A program made the position numbers and the translations under genes. A stretch of DNA of 64,000 nucleotides from Leucocoprinus leucothites (lineage: Eukaryota > Basidiomycota > Agaricomycetes > Agaricales > Agaricaceae), in NCBI GenBank assembly GCA_013368445.1, contig JAACJO010000006.1, positions 1,736,001 to 1,800,000 of the forward strand. Reading direction: 5' to 3'. Positions 48,901 through 59,899 of this stretch are shown here, in pieces. A model generated the notes under the pieces. It was not told the origin of the DNA, searched no databases, and saw only the letters and a program-made list of their open reading frames with translations. Numbering within the stretch: the stretch's first letter is position 1; the number at the start of each line of letters is the position of its first letter.

Positions 48901-50267
48901 CTGGGGCCTACCCCAAGTCATACGAGCTTGGGGATGTGCTTTATGACCCACAGGAGTGTATAGGACAGGGTGGGTACGCGGATGTATACAAGGGTAGCCA
49001 TCAACAAAGAATCGTCTGCGTCAAGGTATTCAGGCGCGCTCAAGATGAGCACTCATTGAATGTAAGTTATCATCCTTAACTTGCCCTCAGGGTACACGCG
49101 GCGACATTAAAGGTACTGAACTGCTTTTGCTAGGCTTACGTTAAAGAGCTCACTATGTGGGCCCACTTGTCCCATCCAAATATTTTGCCGTTTTACGGGG
49201 TTTACCTTACAAAGGAAGCGCCGTCGCGCCCGAACCCTGTGTCTCCTTACATGAGGAAAGGAAATCTCAGCACTTATGCAAGAGGGCTCTTGCCATCCGA
49301 TCGCTTACCTTTGGTACGCCCCGGTCTTGTTGACCAAACACCAATCAACGCTAACGGGATTCGTAAATGATCCTGACAGATTTATGATGTTATTCAAGGC
49401 CTATCATATCTGCATCGGCTTGGAATCGTCCACAGTGATCTCAAAGGCGTGCGTACTTCCCTGGCTCTAATCGCCTAATTTCATGACTTGCCAACTAGAA
49501 CAACGTACTCGTTTCCGATGATCTACGAGCTTTAATCACCGATTTTGGCACTTCACACATCGCTTCCGCGAGCCGTGCCACAACTCGAGGCATCACAAAC
49601 TCACCCATTGGATACACCGCGCGTTGGGCAGCGCCAGAGCTACTCGAGGCAGCAGCGGGCCTTCGACCGAAAAAATCATGTGACATCTGGTCGTTTGGGT
49701 GTTTATGCTACGAGGTGAGCATGCCAGGGCCCATCTTCTACACATTGATTTTTGGTTAAACATCAAAAGATCCTTTCCGGTAGAGTGCCTTTCCACAGGT
49801 ATGAAGCACAGGCTGCTGTTATAACGGCCATCATGATCAAACGGGAGCTTCCAACTCGCCCCATACCACATGAGCAGGACTGTGACATGATAGAAGATTG
49901 GATGTGGGATTTGATGAAGAAGTGCTGGGAGTTTAAACCTGCGCTTCGACTGGGCTGCAAGGACATTGAGGGAATATTGAGACGCGTCGGTATTCAAGGC
50001 AGCAGGCCAAGCCTATCGAACTCAGAGGCATTACCCGCAGGAGGACCAGGCCAACGGAGTGTCGAGCTTGACTTGGCTCATGTCGGGAGGGTCCTGCGTC
50101 ACGTAAGTCAACCGTAAAGGTCTATTTCTGCCCGTGTCATGTTCAACAACATTGCTTCCTCCGCATGACAGATCGATGGGGTAATTAGCAACAAGGCTAC
50201 GTTGGGTGGTGTGACGGAGACACCACGTGCCCTTAAGGAAATAGCCAGGATTGGACGTTCAGATTGA
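45911..50267 (+). CDS. P-loop GTPase-like domain fused to two TKL-type kinase domains
   Basis: All splices below keep one frame. Exon 1 starts at MGPDGSGKSN (P-loop GxxxxGKS; an earlier start is possible). After intron 45941-46008 come FIDALSRREAARQL and LAFVEFPGFDSNVDA (G3-like). Next are RFSNSVIIAGVLYMHNLS and AALPRTALITSGWD (AIG1/septin-like fungal G domain). A ~69-bp intron leads to NDTNLLSDPPDELYPLVIRI and module EDAQHMVQYLDE. Kinase 1: no clear glycine loop, Lys in LLCIKLLP, HPNILPFLGI, IVHGDICM-SNILV, and LDFKAS replacing DFG. Kinase 2: module QIMADFIDT, ECIGQGGYADVYKG, VCVKVF, HPNILPFYGV, IVHSDLKG-NNVLV, ITDFGTS, RWAAPELL, DIWSFGCLCYE. It ends VELDLAHVGRVLRH then IGRSD at 50267. Kinase 2 looks active; kinase 1 is probably a pseudokinase. 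Substrates are unknown. Two adjacent genes read as one cannot be wholly excluded. Confidence 0.75.
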
Positions 50268-50695
50268 TGTAGCGTCGATCGTGGTCATCAGAGGGCACTG
50301 TAGCCAGAGCACCGTGTTTTGCCAAATGAGCGTGTCTTCTGTCGGAGTTGGTTCGCGGACTTGGTCATTTGTTCTCCGGGTAGACACTCTCTAATAATAC
50401 ATACCACAGCCTCACATATCACATAAGCACGGATAAATCCGGATGCCTTGGATTGCACCGATGTCAATAATAAATGCTCATAAGGAGGATTAATGAAGGC
50501 CTCATAGTGGACAAGAATAAACATCCGGTAACCACGCCAGTCCTGCTGTACACCTTTTGCATTCTGGGATTCAGGATTCATCAAGGTTCAATCATAACGT
50601 GTCATATAAACACCCTTAACCTCGCTCTCAGTGGATGTACTCCTAGTCGACATTATACCGCTTCCGAGTCCATCCTGATTGACCTCTCCTCGATT
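50268..50695. other. Intergenic interval
   Basis: 3' flank of the GTPase-kinase gene and promoter of the next gene. No gene is seen. Confidence 0.5.
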
Positions 50696-51722
50696 ATGGG
50701 GTTTTTCACCTACGCACACCATTTCCCTCTCGATGGATACGGTCAGGACTATGGTCCAGGCAAAACGGATCCCACTCAAGTTGCTAAACGTGTTATCGAA
50801 GTTGCAAAATCACTTCAGGCCATTGACCGACCAGCCCGTAAGCTACCGATTTGACTGACCCTAAGCCAGTTTTACCTTATATATATACATAATGCTAGTA
50901 TCGTCTCCAGACATTCTCCAAGCCCCGAAGAGCCATTCCAACACCTCACGTCCTGGTACTGTTTTTCTCTACTATGTACCTCTCGACTTGTATTAATTAA
51001 ATAAATTTTCCCAAGGACATCTTCAGGGAGGTTTGATGTACTTGTCACCCGAAGAAAAGGCGGAGTTAGAAGCACAGCTAGATCAAATGCACATAAAGCT
51101 GGAAGCTCGCAAGCAGCAAAAACTACGAGATGCTAAAAAGGCAGGTCTGACTAATCGAGGCTCTAGAAAAGCCGAGTGGCAAGATAAGTGGAATTCTGGT
51201 GAAAACGATGGCCGTGCAACTTTGGTTCCTTCTCAACCTATTAATCCTTTATCCCGGGTTTCTCCACCGTCGCGTGGGACTGCCATACCCTCGCCTCATG
51301 GAGGCCTCCATTTATCCTCGCTGCCGCCACAATGTCCTTCGTCAGTTTTTCACTGCCCGCCGGTAGAAACTACACCACTATTACAGCTATCTTTATCGGA
51401 CCATCGGCTCTTGGATCAGCAACCTGCACCTGCACTGCCTCGACCTACTTCAGCGGGGCTCAACGGCCCTCCTCCTTTCATGTTTCTGGGGCAACGCGAA
51501 GATGTTGAATCCGATGGTGACTGTGAGGATTCCGCGGGCAGATCAACAGCAGAGCCACAGTCTCTTCCTGTTCCGAATGTTTCTGGGACTTCTCGAGGGT
51601 GCAGCCTTGATGATGCTCCCACAACAAAGGTGAAACGCCGACGTTCGCCCTTGTTGTCTTTGAGCAAACTCATATCGGGAGGTATCAAAAGCCGGGTTCA
51701 TGCCGTGAAAAATGGTACATGA
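50696..51722 (+). CDS. Unrecognised protein, three exons, predicted coiled coil
   Basis: Start chosen at the ATG at 50696 (MGFFTYAHHFPLDGYGQDYG). Exons are 50696-50837, 50911-50955 and 51016-51722. The introns are GTAAGC..CTCCAG and GTACTG..CCCAAG, and all junctions keep frame, giving 297 residues. Residues 25-45 are helical (DPTQVAKRVIEVAKSLQAID). Residues 75-120 form a charged helix, likely a coiled coil (SPEEKAELEAQLDQMHIKLE..RKQQKLRDAKKAGL). The C-terminal 150 residues are Pro/Ser-rich, ending in a basic stretch (KVKRRRSPLLSLSKLISGGI). I do not recognise a family. It sits inside the kinase locus and may be incidental. Confidence 0.65.
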
Positions 51723-53639
51723 GGGCGAGTTGACGCACATGGGCCTTTTTGCATGAACGCCGTTACGGCTCGTCATACTCTGCGGTGTACCAAGCCTCAA
51801 TGTTCACGACCATTCACGAGTTTTACCTCACTCCTCTATCTTTCTTTTCTTTTCCGTATGGAGTGATTCCCAGCCCTGCTCCTTGATCTTTCTCTGTAGC
51901 TGTAGGATTTCAATTTTTCAGGCTTCATGTATCCCTTATACCCCTCTATGTCTCATTCTCTGTCATGTTGCTATCCTAGTTCTTATGCTATGTAGTTATT
52001 GCATCTGAACAACAGAACAATATGACTTTCAATTCGTTAGAACAAGGGAGAAATCAAGTAGACTGATAAACACAGCTTTACTGTTGGCCGCTGGTTGTGC
52101 CACTGGCTGATCACACCTGTTGTTTGGTTATTCTGAACCACATATCGAAGAGAGGCTGTCCAGGCTGTCCAATATGAACCCATCATAGGTAGCCGTTGTA
52201 TTGACTCTGCATCCTGATTGATAAGGATTTCCAGGCGTTTGTTCCCGCGCTTTCTAGAGAATGTCATGATTGTTGTCGGCAAGTAGGGGTGACGAATCAT
52301 ACTGCCTTGGAAAATTCTAGGTCGCCAAGACATAGTCGCAGGGACAAGCTGCTACGAACACGGTCGTTCACGCTCACTATGAACAAATCGCATACTCGAT
52401 GAGAACTGCTCTCCCCCGCGTTCCGTCCACCTATGTATACTGCCACAATTGGTTACGGGTGGCGGTGTGGCTATATGTAGCGTCGACGTATCAAAACGCT
52501 AGAGGGCTTGGGAGGTGATTGGGCCATCTAGTAAGTGCCTTGGAAGGCTGACGGAAAATCGGTGATGGAGCAAGGGTGGAAAAGATAGGAACACAGAGTT
52601 ACCGAAGGCAACCGCGCAATGAAACCCGACGCGGGGGGTTTAAGTTCTAGTGTTTTAGCACATATTATGGTCCTAGTAAAGAAGTAGGTACTAGGGGCCG
52701 ACGCAAGAAAGAGGAGGTATCAACAGGTTTCAGCATGTCTATGGAACTCGGTTGCGGCGTTGTCTACATGAGCCAGGGAGCGTGTCACTGAAACCCTGAG
52801 GTAGCCGCTCTAGTTATTATGATGGAAGCATAAAATACGAAAATGTAGATCCTGGCCTCAAGAATTTTACTTTGGGTGGACAACTACAAGAGAGATAGTT
52901 CCAGCTAGCACCGCATAGAAGTCGACGAGAACGTAAACATTTGCCAGCGGCGGTCCCTGGACCCCAAATCCCCGGATTTATTTGTTCACAGCTCTCCCAA
53001 GGATCCCGAGAAGAGTAATGCGTCTGCATCACGAAGCTAAAATGAAGGCAAATGGTGATCTAGAAGAAATACGGAGGTCCCAGAGATCGAGGGATTCTAA
53101 GGTGCAACTGAGCGTTGATCGGGTTGAGTGATTTTCGTTTGTCCACGGTGTTACGCCTGAACAATTCAGGGGGTTTGGTGCATACGAGGGATACATACAA
53201 TGAATTTTCGGTGCCGGTGAACCTTGAGTAGGGTATCAATAAGCATTCTGCTTAGTCTATAATTAAACAATCATTTGAACAAAGAGAATGCAAACACGGG
53301 CTGAGCTATTGCGCAGCCTACCTAATCAATTTAATCACCATCCTGCCGTCCAGGATAGTGTTCTACGGCTGAGGAACGGGGGAGATATGATCAGCATAGA
53401 ATAGAGTGAATAGCAAATCCTGTCTCGAACTCACAGATAATATGTAATAGAGAGAAAATTTTGAACGTCACCTATATTCTCACAGCTTCCCGGTCCGAAG
53501 ATCAATTAATCACTCCTATCACTTTTCCTCCTCTCTATTCCGGTTCGCCCATTGGCTCACTATAGCTCTTCAGACAGATGCTCTACTCTTGCCCAGTTAT
53601 TCAGAAGAAACAGTGGCGCAGGGTACGTGAACTGTTTGA
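51723..53639. other. Gene-poor interval
   Basis: About 1.9 kb with only short, unsupported frames. The longest is a 98-codon minus-strand frame at 52037-52333 (MSWRPRIFQGSMIRHPYLPT), with no domain. I see nothing else I can support. Confidence 0.45.
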
Positions 53640-54560
53640 TGTCCACTCCATCTCGTTCTTCTCCAACTCGATTCGGACTGAACTGGCGGTTTCAAAGGTC
53701 AAGGGGAGAAATCGTGGTATTGTGCGAGCGAATAGCGAATGGTGCGAAGTCAAAGTATACTTGCGATATCGTTCTCAAGCACGTACGTCGTCCGCCCTGC
53801 TCCAGTCTGCTCCAACGGGTATAAACTGACTTGAGCATCTGAAACTTGACCTTGTGATGCGGTTACCCCGATGTATCCGTTGAAGCAGCAAGTGCCTCCC
53901 TCGGGCAGAAATATTCTCTAATCCTACTGTGCCTGGGCTGGCTGTCTGTATTTGCGATTGATAGAACAGGGCTCTCAGGTATAGGGTCAGGTTCGAAAAT
54001 TCTAAGCCAGTGGTTTAGTTTGGTATCGCCATTTCAGCTAGGTAGATAATCATCGAGGTGTGTTGTGACTCATCGCATGTCCTATAGTCACTTGGGATTG
54101 ACACCATTACAGATGTTGTATACGAAATATGATGGGGGATATAGCGTATGTGAGCTGGTGAAATGAGTTGTCTCTGGCAGCTTACTGCTTATCACAGCCG
54201 GTTTTATACGAAACTTTGACCAATCCTTTTGCCCATAGATAGTAGCCCAATACCCTACTCCTTCGTCTAAAACCCAACATCACTGGCAGAGATGGTGCTG
54301 CGAAGGATCAGGAGGCAACCGATAAGGCTGAAGAGGGTGTGGAGAGTACTGCGGACAGAAAGAGGCGATTTGTGTGCGTTTGTTTTTTGCAACGTCTCTT
54401 GATGAGGCCGAGTTCGTTCCTTGCTCACTTTGATTTACTTATTTTTCTTCTGAATCAGGATTCTGAATATATTCATCTGCGGAATAGACATTCAGACCGG
54501 AAATGGGTCTCAGGGAAACGATGACGATGATACCGACTGACCATGGGGTATATCGAGGCC
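53640..54560 (+). pseudogene. Decayed duplicate of SPC2 (signal peptidase subunit 2)
   Basis: Nucleotide similarity to the intact SPC2 gene runs in order across this stretch. Bases 53710-53790 match the exon-1 end at 43395-43470 (GCGAAT..ACGGAATTGAAG-like, then GCTGTCAAGCGTGTGCGTTGTCC-like). Bases 53820-53850 match the intron that follows (ATAAACTGACTTGA). Bases 53935-54140 match the two-span region (GGCTGTCTGTATTTGCG, TTCTAAGCCAGTGGTTTAG). Bases 54240-54360 match the last exon (CTAAAACCCAACATC, GAAGAGGGTGTGGAGAG). Bases 54425-54500 match the 3' flank (GCTCACTTTGATTTA, TGAATATATTCAT). Stops and indels destroy the frame. Because introns and 3' flank are shared, this was a genomic duplication, not a retrocopy. 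The ~230-bp extra sequence of the intact gene's long intron is missing here. Confidence 0.75.
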
Positions 54561-55003
54561 GTACCTGAGTCACTTGATCAAGTTGAATGCTACAATACTT
54601 ATAAGCCTTCACAGCCTGCTTCCTCTCTCTTATGCCCACAGTCGAATGCTTAGAAATTTCGACCAATTTTCGACTATACGCTGGGAGGATTGGCTCAGTA
54701 GACGGCAAACTTTCTCCATCTCGGGAATACTAGAAAGGTATCTATGTATCCCCCTTAAAAGGTCTTGAGGACCACAGAAACGTACTATTGGTTTAAGGAG
54801 CATAGTTATCAGTCCCTCATTCCATATATACAATGCGGAGGCCTCATCATAATTCCTAGATCTCGTGGTTGGTTCGCTGTTTTGTTCGTAGGTGATACGG
54901 ATTCATTTCTTTCCTCACCTATTTCTTGATGGTCCGTTGCTTTTGATTTCCCCGTGCCTTTCCGTGATCTGATCTCTTACATAGGAGTGTGGTGTAATTC
55001 TGA
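54561..55003. other. Intergenic interval
   Basis: No supportable gene. Sequence continues from the decayed SPC2 copy. Confidence 0.4.
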
Positions 55004-55297
55004 ACCAAAGACTCCTCAGGCTCGTGTTTCTGTGGCTGGAGGAAGGACGATACCCGGAATATCGCCCCTAAAGTAGAATCTGAACAGCCCCGAAGACCGT
55101 CCGTTAGTCTTAGGATATATTCGCGTTTAGATCCCCGATGTTACCACTACACGTCATCTGGGCAATTCATAGGAGACCTCAAAGGAGAAAGTTCTACTTA
55201 TTTGTTGAAGCCCGTTCTCTATACCAAGCAGCATCATCGGCTGGGATGGAGTCTATTGTTCAGCATTGACCCAGAATATGTTACAGGTATGTCATAG
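55004..55297 (+). other. Orphan open frame of 97 codons without Met start, possible exon
   Basis: Between a TGA at 55001-55003 and a TAG at 55295-55297 the frame is open for 97 codons but contains no usable ATG. It reads like protein: SSGSCFCGWRKDDTRNIAPK, then RIYSRLDPRCYHYTSSGQFI, then STYLLKPVLYTKQHHRLGWS and SIDPEYVTG. It ends at a canonical GTATGT donor at 55287. It may be an internal exon of an otherwise lost gene. No family is recognised. Confidence 0.3.
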
Positions 55298-55741
55298 AGA
55301 TAACTTCTTTGGCAATGCTGTTGAGAAGTTCGGCATTTTACGAACGCAAGATCGTGGACCTCTCCGCGCCACTCTTGGCAGGTTAACCGCTGGACTTCGG
55401 ATCCGCAAGACTCATCTGAGAACGGTTATCATTTGAACTCCTTAGAGATATAAATCAACAATAAAGCTCAGCAAGCACGACTCTGAACACGTCCTGAGAA
55501 GTATGGGGAAAAGGAAATCATACAGGGATTTATCAACGCACTATACTTGGTTCGCGATCAGAGTCGAATTGGTTCATTGCTTGGTCATACCGCGTGGCCT
55601 AGTGGCTTCTGCGTCTCTTCAGTACTACGGCTTTCACAGCTTTCTGTTCAGGCACCTGACCTCACTATATAAAACCCACTGGACCGCTATCTATCAATCA
55701 AAAGTACCCCTTCTCTCCCTCGACACTAATGTCGACGCTAC

Positions 55742-58700
55742 ATGCCATTGGTAAATACTTCGCGCTCAGACACTTTAGTGATTTTTAATCCCCACGATTT
55801 CGTAGCTGGCCTGGCATCAGAAATCGTCAAGGCTTGTGCCGAGGCAACAGCCAATTTAGCAATAAGTAAGAGCAGCAAGGTGATCTCGTCCCGCCAAGTT
55901 TACGATCATTGGAATGATCTTCTGATGCTATCTTCAGTCTGTAAAGACACTTGGAGTGAAGAGCATGAAGCTGGCAGCAGAGGCGCTTGAGGCTGAGTCG
56001 GAGGAAAGTGTTGGAAAAATCACCGCGTAGGTATTACAGGCACCTGTGGGGTACATTGATCATTGAACCAGGAAATTTGGGTAGAGTTTTGGCCGAGGTT
56101 CTCTCAAATGTCCTGGCCTGGCCCAAAGAGCCGTCTTCCACAAAACGTAAGAAGAGAGTAGAAGATGGTCATCAGAAACTAGATAGTACAATCCTTTGGC
56201 TTCAGGACATCAGGCAAAGGTACGAGAGTCATCTCTTCGAAGCTACAGCCTCAGGCCTTAATTGACGCCTACTTAATACTTCGAATTTGTAGGAATGTCA
56301 ATCCAACCGATAATACTGAGAGCTCGAGCAGCGAGAACGAAGAGCACGAATCAACAGTAATAGCACCCATCGGTCGAACACAGGGTGTCCTTAATCTAGA
56401 CGGCAGCTCAAAAATTTCAAGCTCGAACACGAAGAGCAATAACCAAGACGGCGTGTCAGGCTCCAATGAACAAGGCGAGGGAACCTCGCAATTGGTGATT
56501 ATAATTCCATCTCAGAGCCCATTCAAGATTATAATATATTGTAACATCTACAGATCCCAACAGAAATGAAGGAGCTCCTGAGCATACTCATCACTGTTTT
56601 GAGTGCCCCCACAAAAAAAAAAGCACTGCAGGAGCTCACGGGCGACCATGCACAGTTAATGATTGATTTCTTGTACTCCGTAAGTAGCAATATCCTATAT
56701 GGCTAGGTGCCTCTACTTAGTACCGTGGTGTTCCTTGGACACAGATTTTGTCACGCGCCGACCTCCCAACAACTTGGCTTCGCAAGTACTCGATCATGAC
56801 CCTTCGTCGACTTTCCGAAATATCAACCCTTCATCCCCGTTGGTATATCCTAAAAGATATAGAATACGAATCGCACGAGGATGTAGTAGAAGGTGGATTC
56901 TGCAAGATATATCGGGGTGTCTGTGACAATCAGAGACTATGCTTGAAGGTTATACGGGTCCTACGAAAAGGGCAGCTTGAGGATATGCTCAGGGTGACTA
57001 TTTACTTTCAGTGTTGAGTGACCAGAATGTTAACATTGATCTTGCCTACATCAGCTCTATGCAAAAGAGGCGATACTGTGGGGCCAACTCCGTCACCCCA
57101 ACATTGTGCCCTTTTGTGGGATATATTACCTTGATAACCAAAAAAGTAGAATCTGTCTCGTCTCCCCCTGGATGGATAATGGCAACATAGTCATGTATTT
57201 GAAACAAAATCCGAAACAGCCCCGCTTGCCTTTTGTGAGTTAGAGCCTTTACTAATTGTATGTCCGCCAAAGACCCATTTCTCTTCATCCTCTAGGTTTA
57301 TGACATCGCGAAGGGGCTCAAGTACCTTCATGATGAAAGCGTAATACACGGCGATCTTAAAGGTGTATGTTTAATAATCTTCCTTTCAACCTCATCTGAT
57401 TTCCCTTCAATCGTTTCGTGTAGGTAAATGTCCTTGTTAATAACAAGGGGCACGCTTCTATAACAGATTTCGGACTTTCTATAATCCGTACGGACAGAAC
57501 ATTGGGTTTCACAAATACGCCAAGCATTGTCACTGGATACTCAGAGCGCTGGGCTTCTCCTGAACTATTGCGGGAGAGTGCTCGTCCTGATCGTGCAAGT
57601 GATGTATGGGCCTTCGGCTGTGTCTGCTTTGAGGTATATACATACAGCCTTATCCTTGCTCCTGCCGTTCGTGCCTAATCCCATTTTCCAGATTCTGACT
57701 CGTCGTCGACCGTTTGACGAGTGTTTGAACCCACCACAGGTCCTTTGGAAACTCTTACAGGGTCACCTGCCAGCTCAATGGATCGAAAGCTTTGCTGAAG
57801 ACTTGGTTGATCATATCGACCCTGAAATGTGGAAGCTTATTCAGTGGTGTTGGTTGGCTGATCCGAGCCAACGTCCAACTTGTGAAATAATGGTGCGAGA
57901 ATTGGAGGAATTGTTAGGCTTGATGAAGCAGGTAAATCCCAAGGCTTCAGATGAGGCTTCAGACGAGGCTATACACTTCCCGAACCTCAAGATGAGCAAA
58001 TCGAGTGTAGACATTGATTTGACCCAAGTTCGACATATTCTTGATCAAGTATGTGCCACAATACTCGTCTAACATTCGTGCGTTGATCTGTTCTTGAATT
58101 TCGAAAGATCAACAACAGAGCCATGATCAGTGGCAGTACGTCATTCTTTGTCACTCTATGGTATACCGCTGAAAACACTTGTTCAGTGCCTAGGCCTTCT
58201 CGGGTTGAGGTTCCCGCGGCTTCTGCTCTGGATCAGGATCTGATTGATATTCTGGGTGACGTACTGGTAACTCAACACAAGAGGAATGCCTTGCAACTCT
58301 TGAGAGGTGATTCGGCTCAGATGATCTTGGATTTCCTCCACACAGTGAGCATGTAATAAATGTTTGGCTCTTCCCCTCCTTAATTTTACCATAGGTTGTT
58401 ATGAAGTCCCCCGATGCTCTTCCTCCCCAAATCCGAACGCAAGCATTCATCTCCTTATACAAGCTCTCAAAGGCCTCGTCACTGTATCCGCAGGCTTATG
58501 CATTGAGGGATATTATTTGTAGCTCGCTGGAAGATGGCGGAGGATTTTGTGACGTATACAGGGGTCGTCATGGTGAACAGAGCCTGTGCTTAAAGGTGAT
58601 TCGCATACAGCAGAAATCAGACACTGCTATGGTCCTTAAGGTCTGCTTCATAATTCTACATAAAGAACGTCTAACAATGGCCGCCCTAGATTTTTGCTAA

Positions 58701-59737
58701 AGAAGCCATACTATGGAGTCGGCTTCACCACCCCAATATACTCCCATTTTATGGTATATGTCACCTAGGAGATAACGGCGAAAGGATCAGCCTTGTGTCA
58801 CCCTGGATGGAGAATGGTAACCTAGTCGCCTTCTTAAAGAGAAATCCTTTCATGCCCCGCAAGCCTTTTGTGAGTTATCATAGTTCAATTAAAGACAAAT
58901 GGCTAATGGTCCCTTCTAGATTTTTGACATCATCAACGGGCTTGAATACCTCCATAGCCAAGACATTGTTCACGGTGCACTCAAAGGGGTAATGCGCCAC
59001 TTCTCTGCTGCGAGGTGCTACCCATCTGATCTATAGATAGAACGATGTTCTTGTCAACAACATAGGCAGAGCATGTATTGCTGATTTCGGCCTTTCAACA
59101 GTCCGAACAACCAGTGGGTTCAATGAATCAATTTCAGTGAGTACGGTCTATGGTGCGGCGTATTACCACGTTGCCCCAGAACTCTTGGAGCTTGGGTCGA
59201 GCCCGACAAAGGCGAGCGATGTGTGGGCTTTTGGAACTGTTTGCTACGAGGTATGTGGGAATCACTTGCGCCAGTCTTTCAGACTTCCAACCCACTTTTC
59301 TTCATAAAGGTCATGACGCGGAAGCTTCCCTACCATGAGTGCACCAACGACTTTCAGGTGTTCCAAAAGCTGTTTGCAGGCATCACTCCATCTCGACCTG
59401 AGTCGAATCCAGACTCAGACTTAGACCTGATCGGCGACGAGATGTGGGCTTTGATGGTTAAGTGCTGGGTCCGCCAACCTGACCTTCGTCCCACTCTGAG
59501 GGAGATCTATCTAGACTTCGAGTCGAAGGGGCTCGGTGAACGTCATAGGGAGGTTCAGAATTACGACTCAAGTGAGACGGCCACCCGCTTCCATAGCACA
59601 ATGAAAAAAATTGAAGAGATCAAGACTGATGTGGCTCATGTTAGGCGTATTTTGTGCGAAGTATGTGAAACCCTCTTGTGTGGCACACCTGGCCTTATCT
59701 CTCATACTGATAGTAACGTTTGATTGCTTAGCTCTAA
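55742..59737 (+). CDS. Double TKL-type kinase; second domain lacks catalytic Asp
   Basis: Start at 55742 (MPLVNTSRSDTLVIFNPHDF). A helical N-terminal part follows across introns (VKTLGVKSMKLAAEALEAES, ITAVLAEVLSNVLAWP), then a Ser/Asn/Glu-rich linker. Kinase A: module QELTGDHAQLMIDFLYS, EGGFCKIYRG, catalytic Lys in LCLKVIRV, HPNIVPFCGI, VIHGDLKG-VNVLV, ITDFGLS, RWASPELL, DVWAFGCVCFE, and CWLADPSQRP. Intron GTATGT..GAAAG after VRHILDQ and intron GTACGT..TTCAG keep frame into Kinase B: module LQLLRGDSAQMILDFLHT, GGGFCDVYRG, LCLKVIRI, HPNILPFYGI, IVHGALKG-NDVLV, IADFGLS, HVAPELL, DVWAFGTVCYE and CWVRQPDLRP. In B the HRD Asp is Ala and the metal-binding Asn is Asp, so B should be a pseudokinase. 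The end is RRILCEL at 59737 if spliced, or a stop at 59723 if not. Confidence 0.8.
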
Positions 59738-59899
59738 TGGACGTGGGAGGGCCCTGATGTAATTCGATCGAAAAAATATTACGTCCCATCAATATGTACT
59801 TCCACAATATGATTCTCCGACAACAAATGAAATAGTACCCTTCTAATAAAATATTACTGCCCGGGGTACATATGAGACGCCGAACACATTCTTCCAAGA

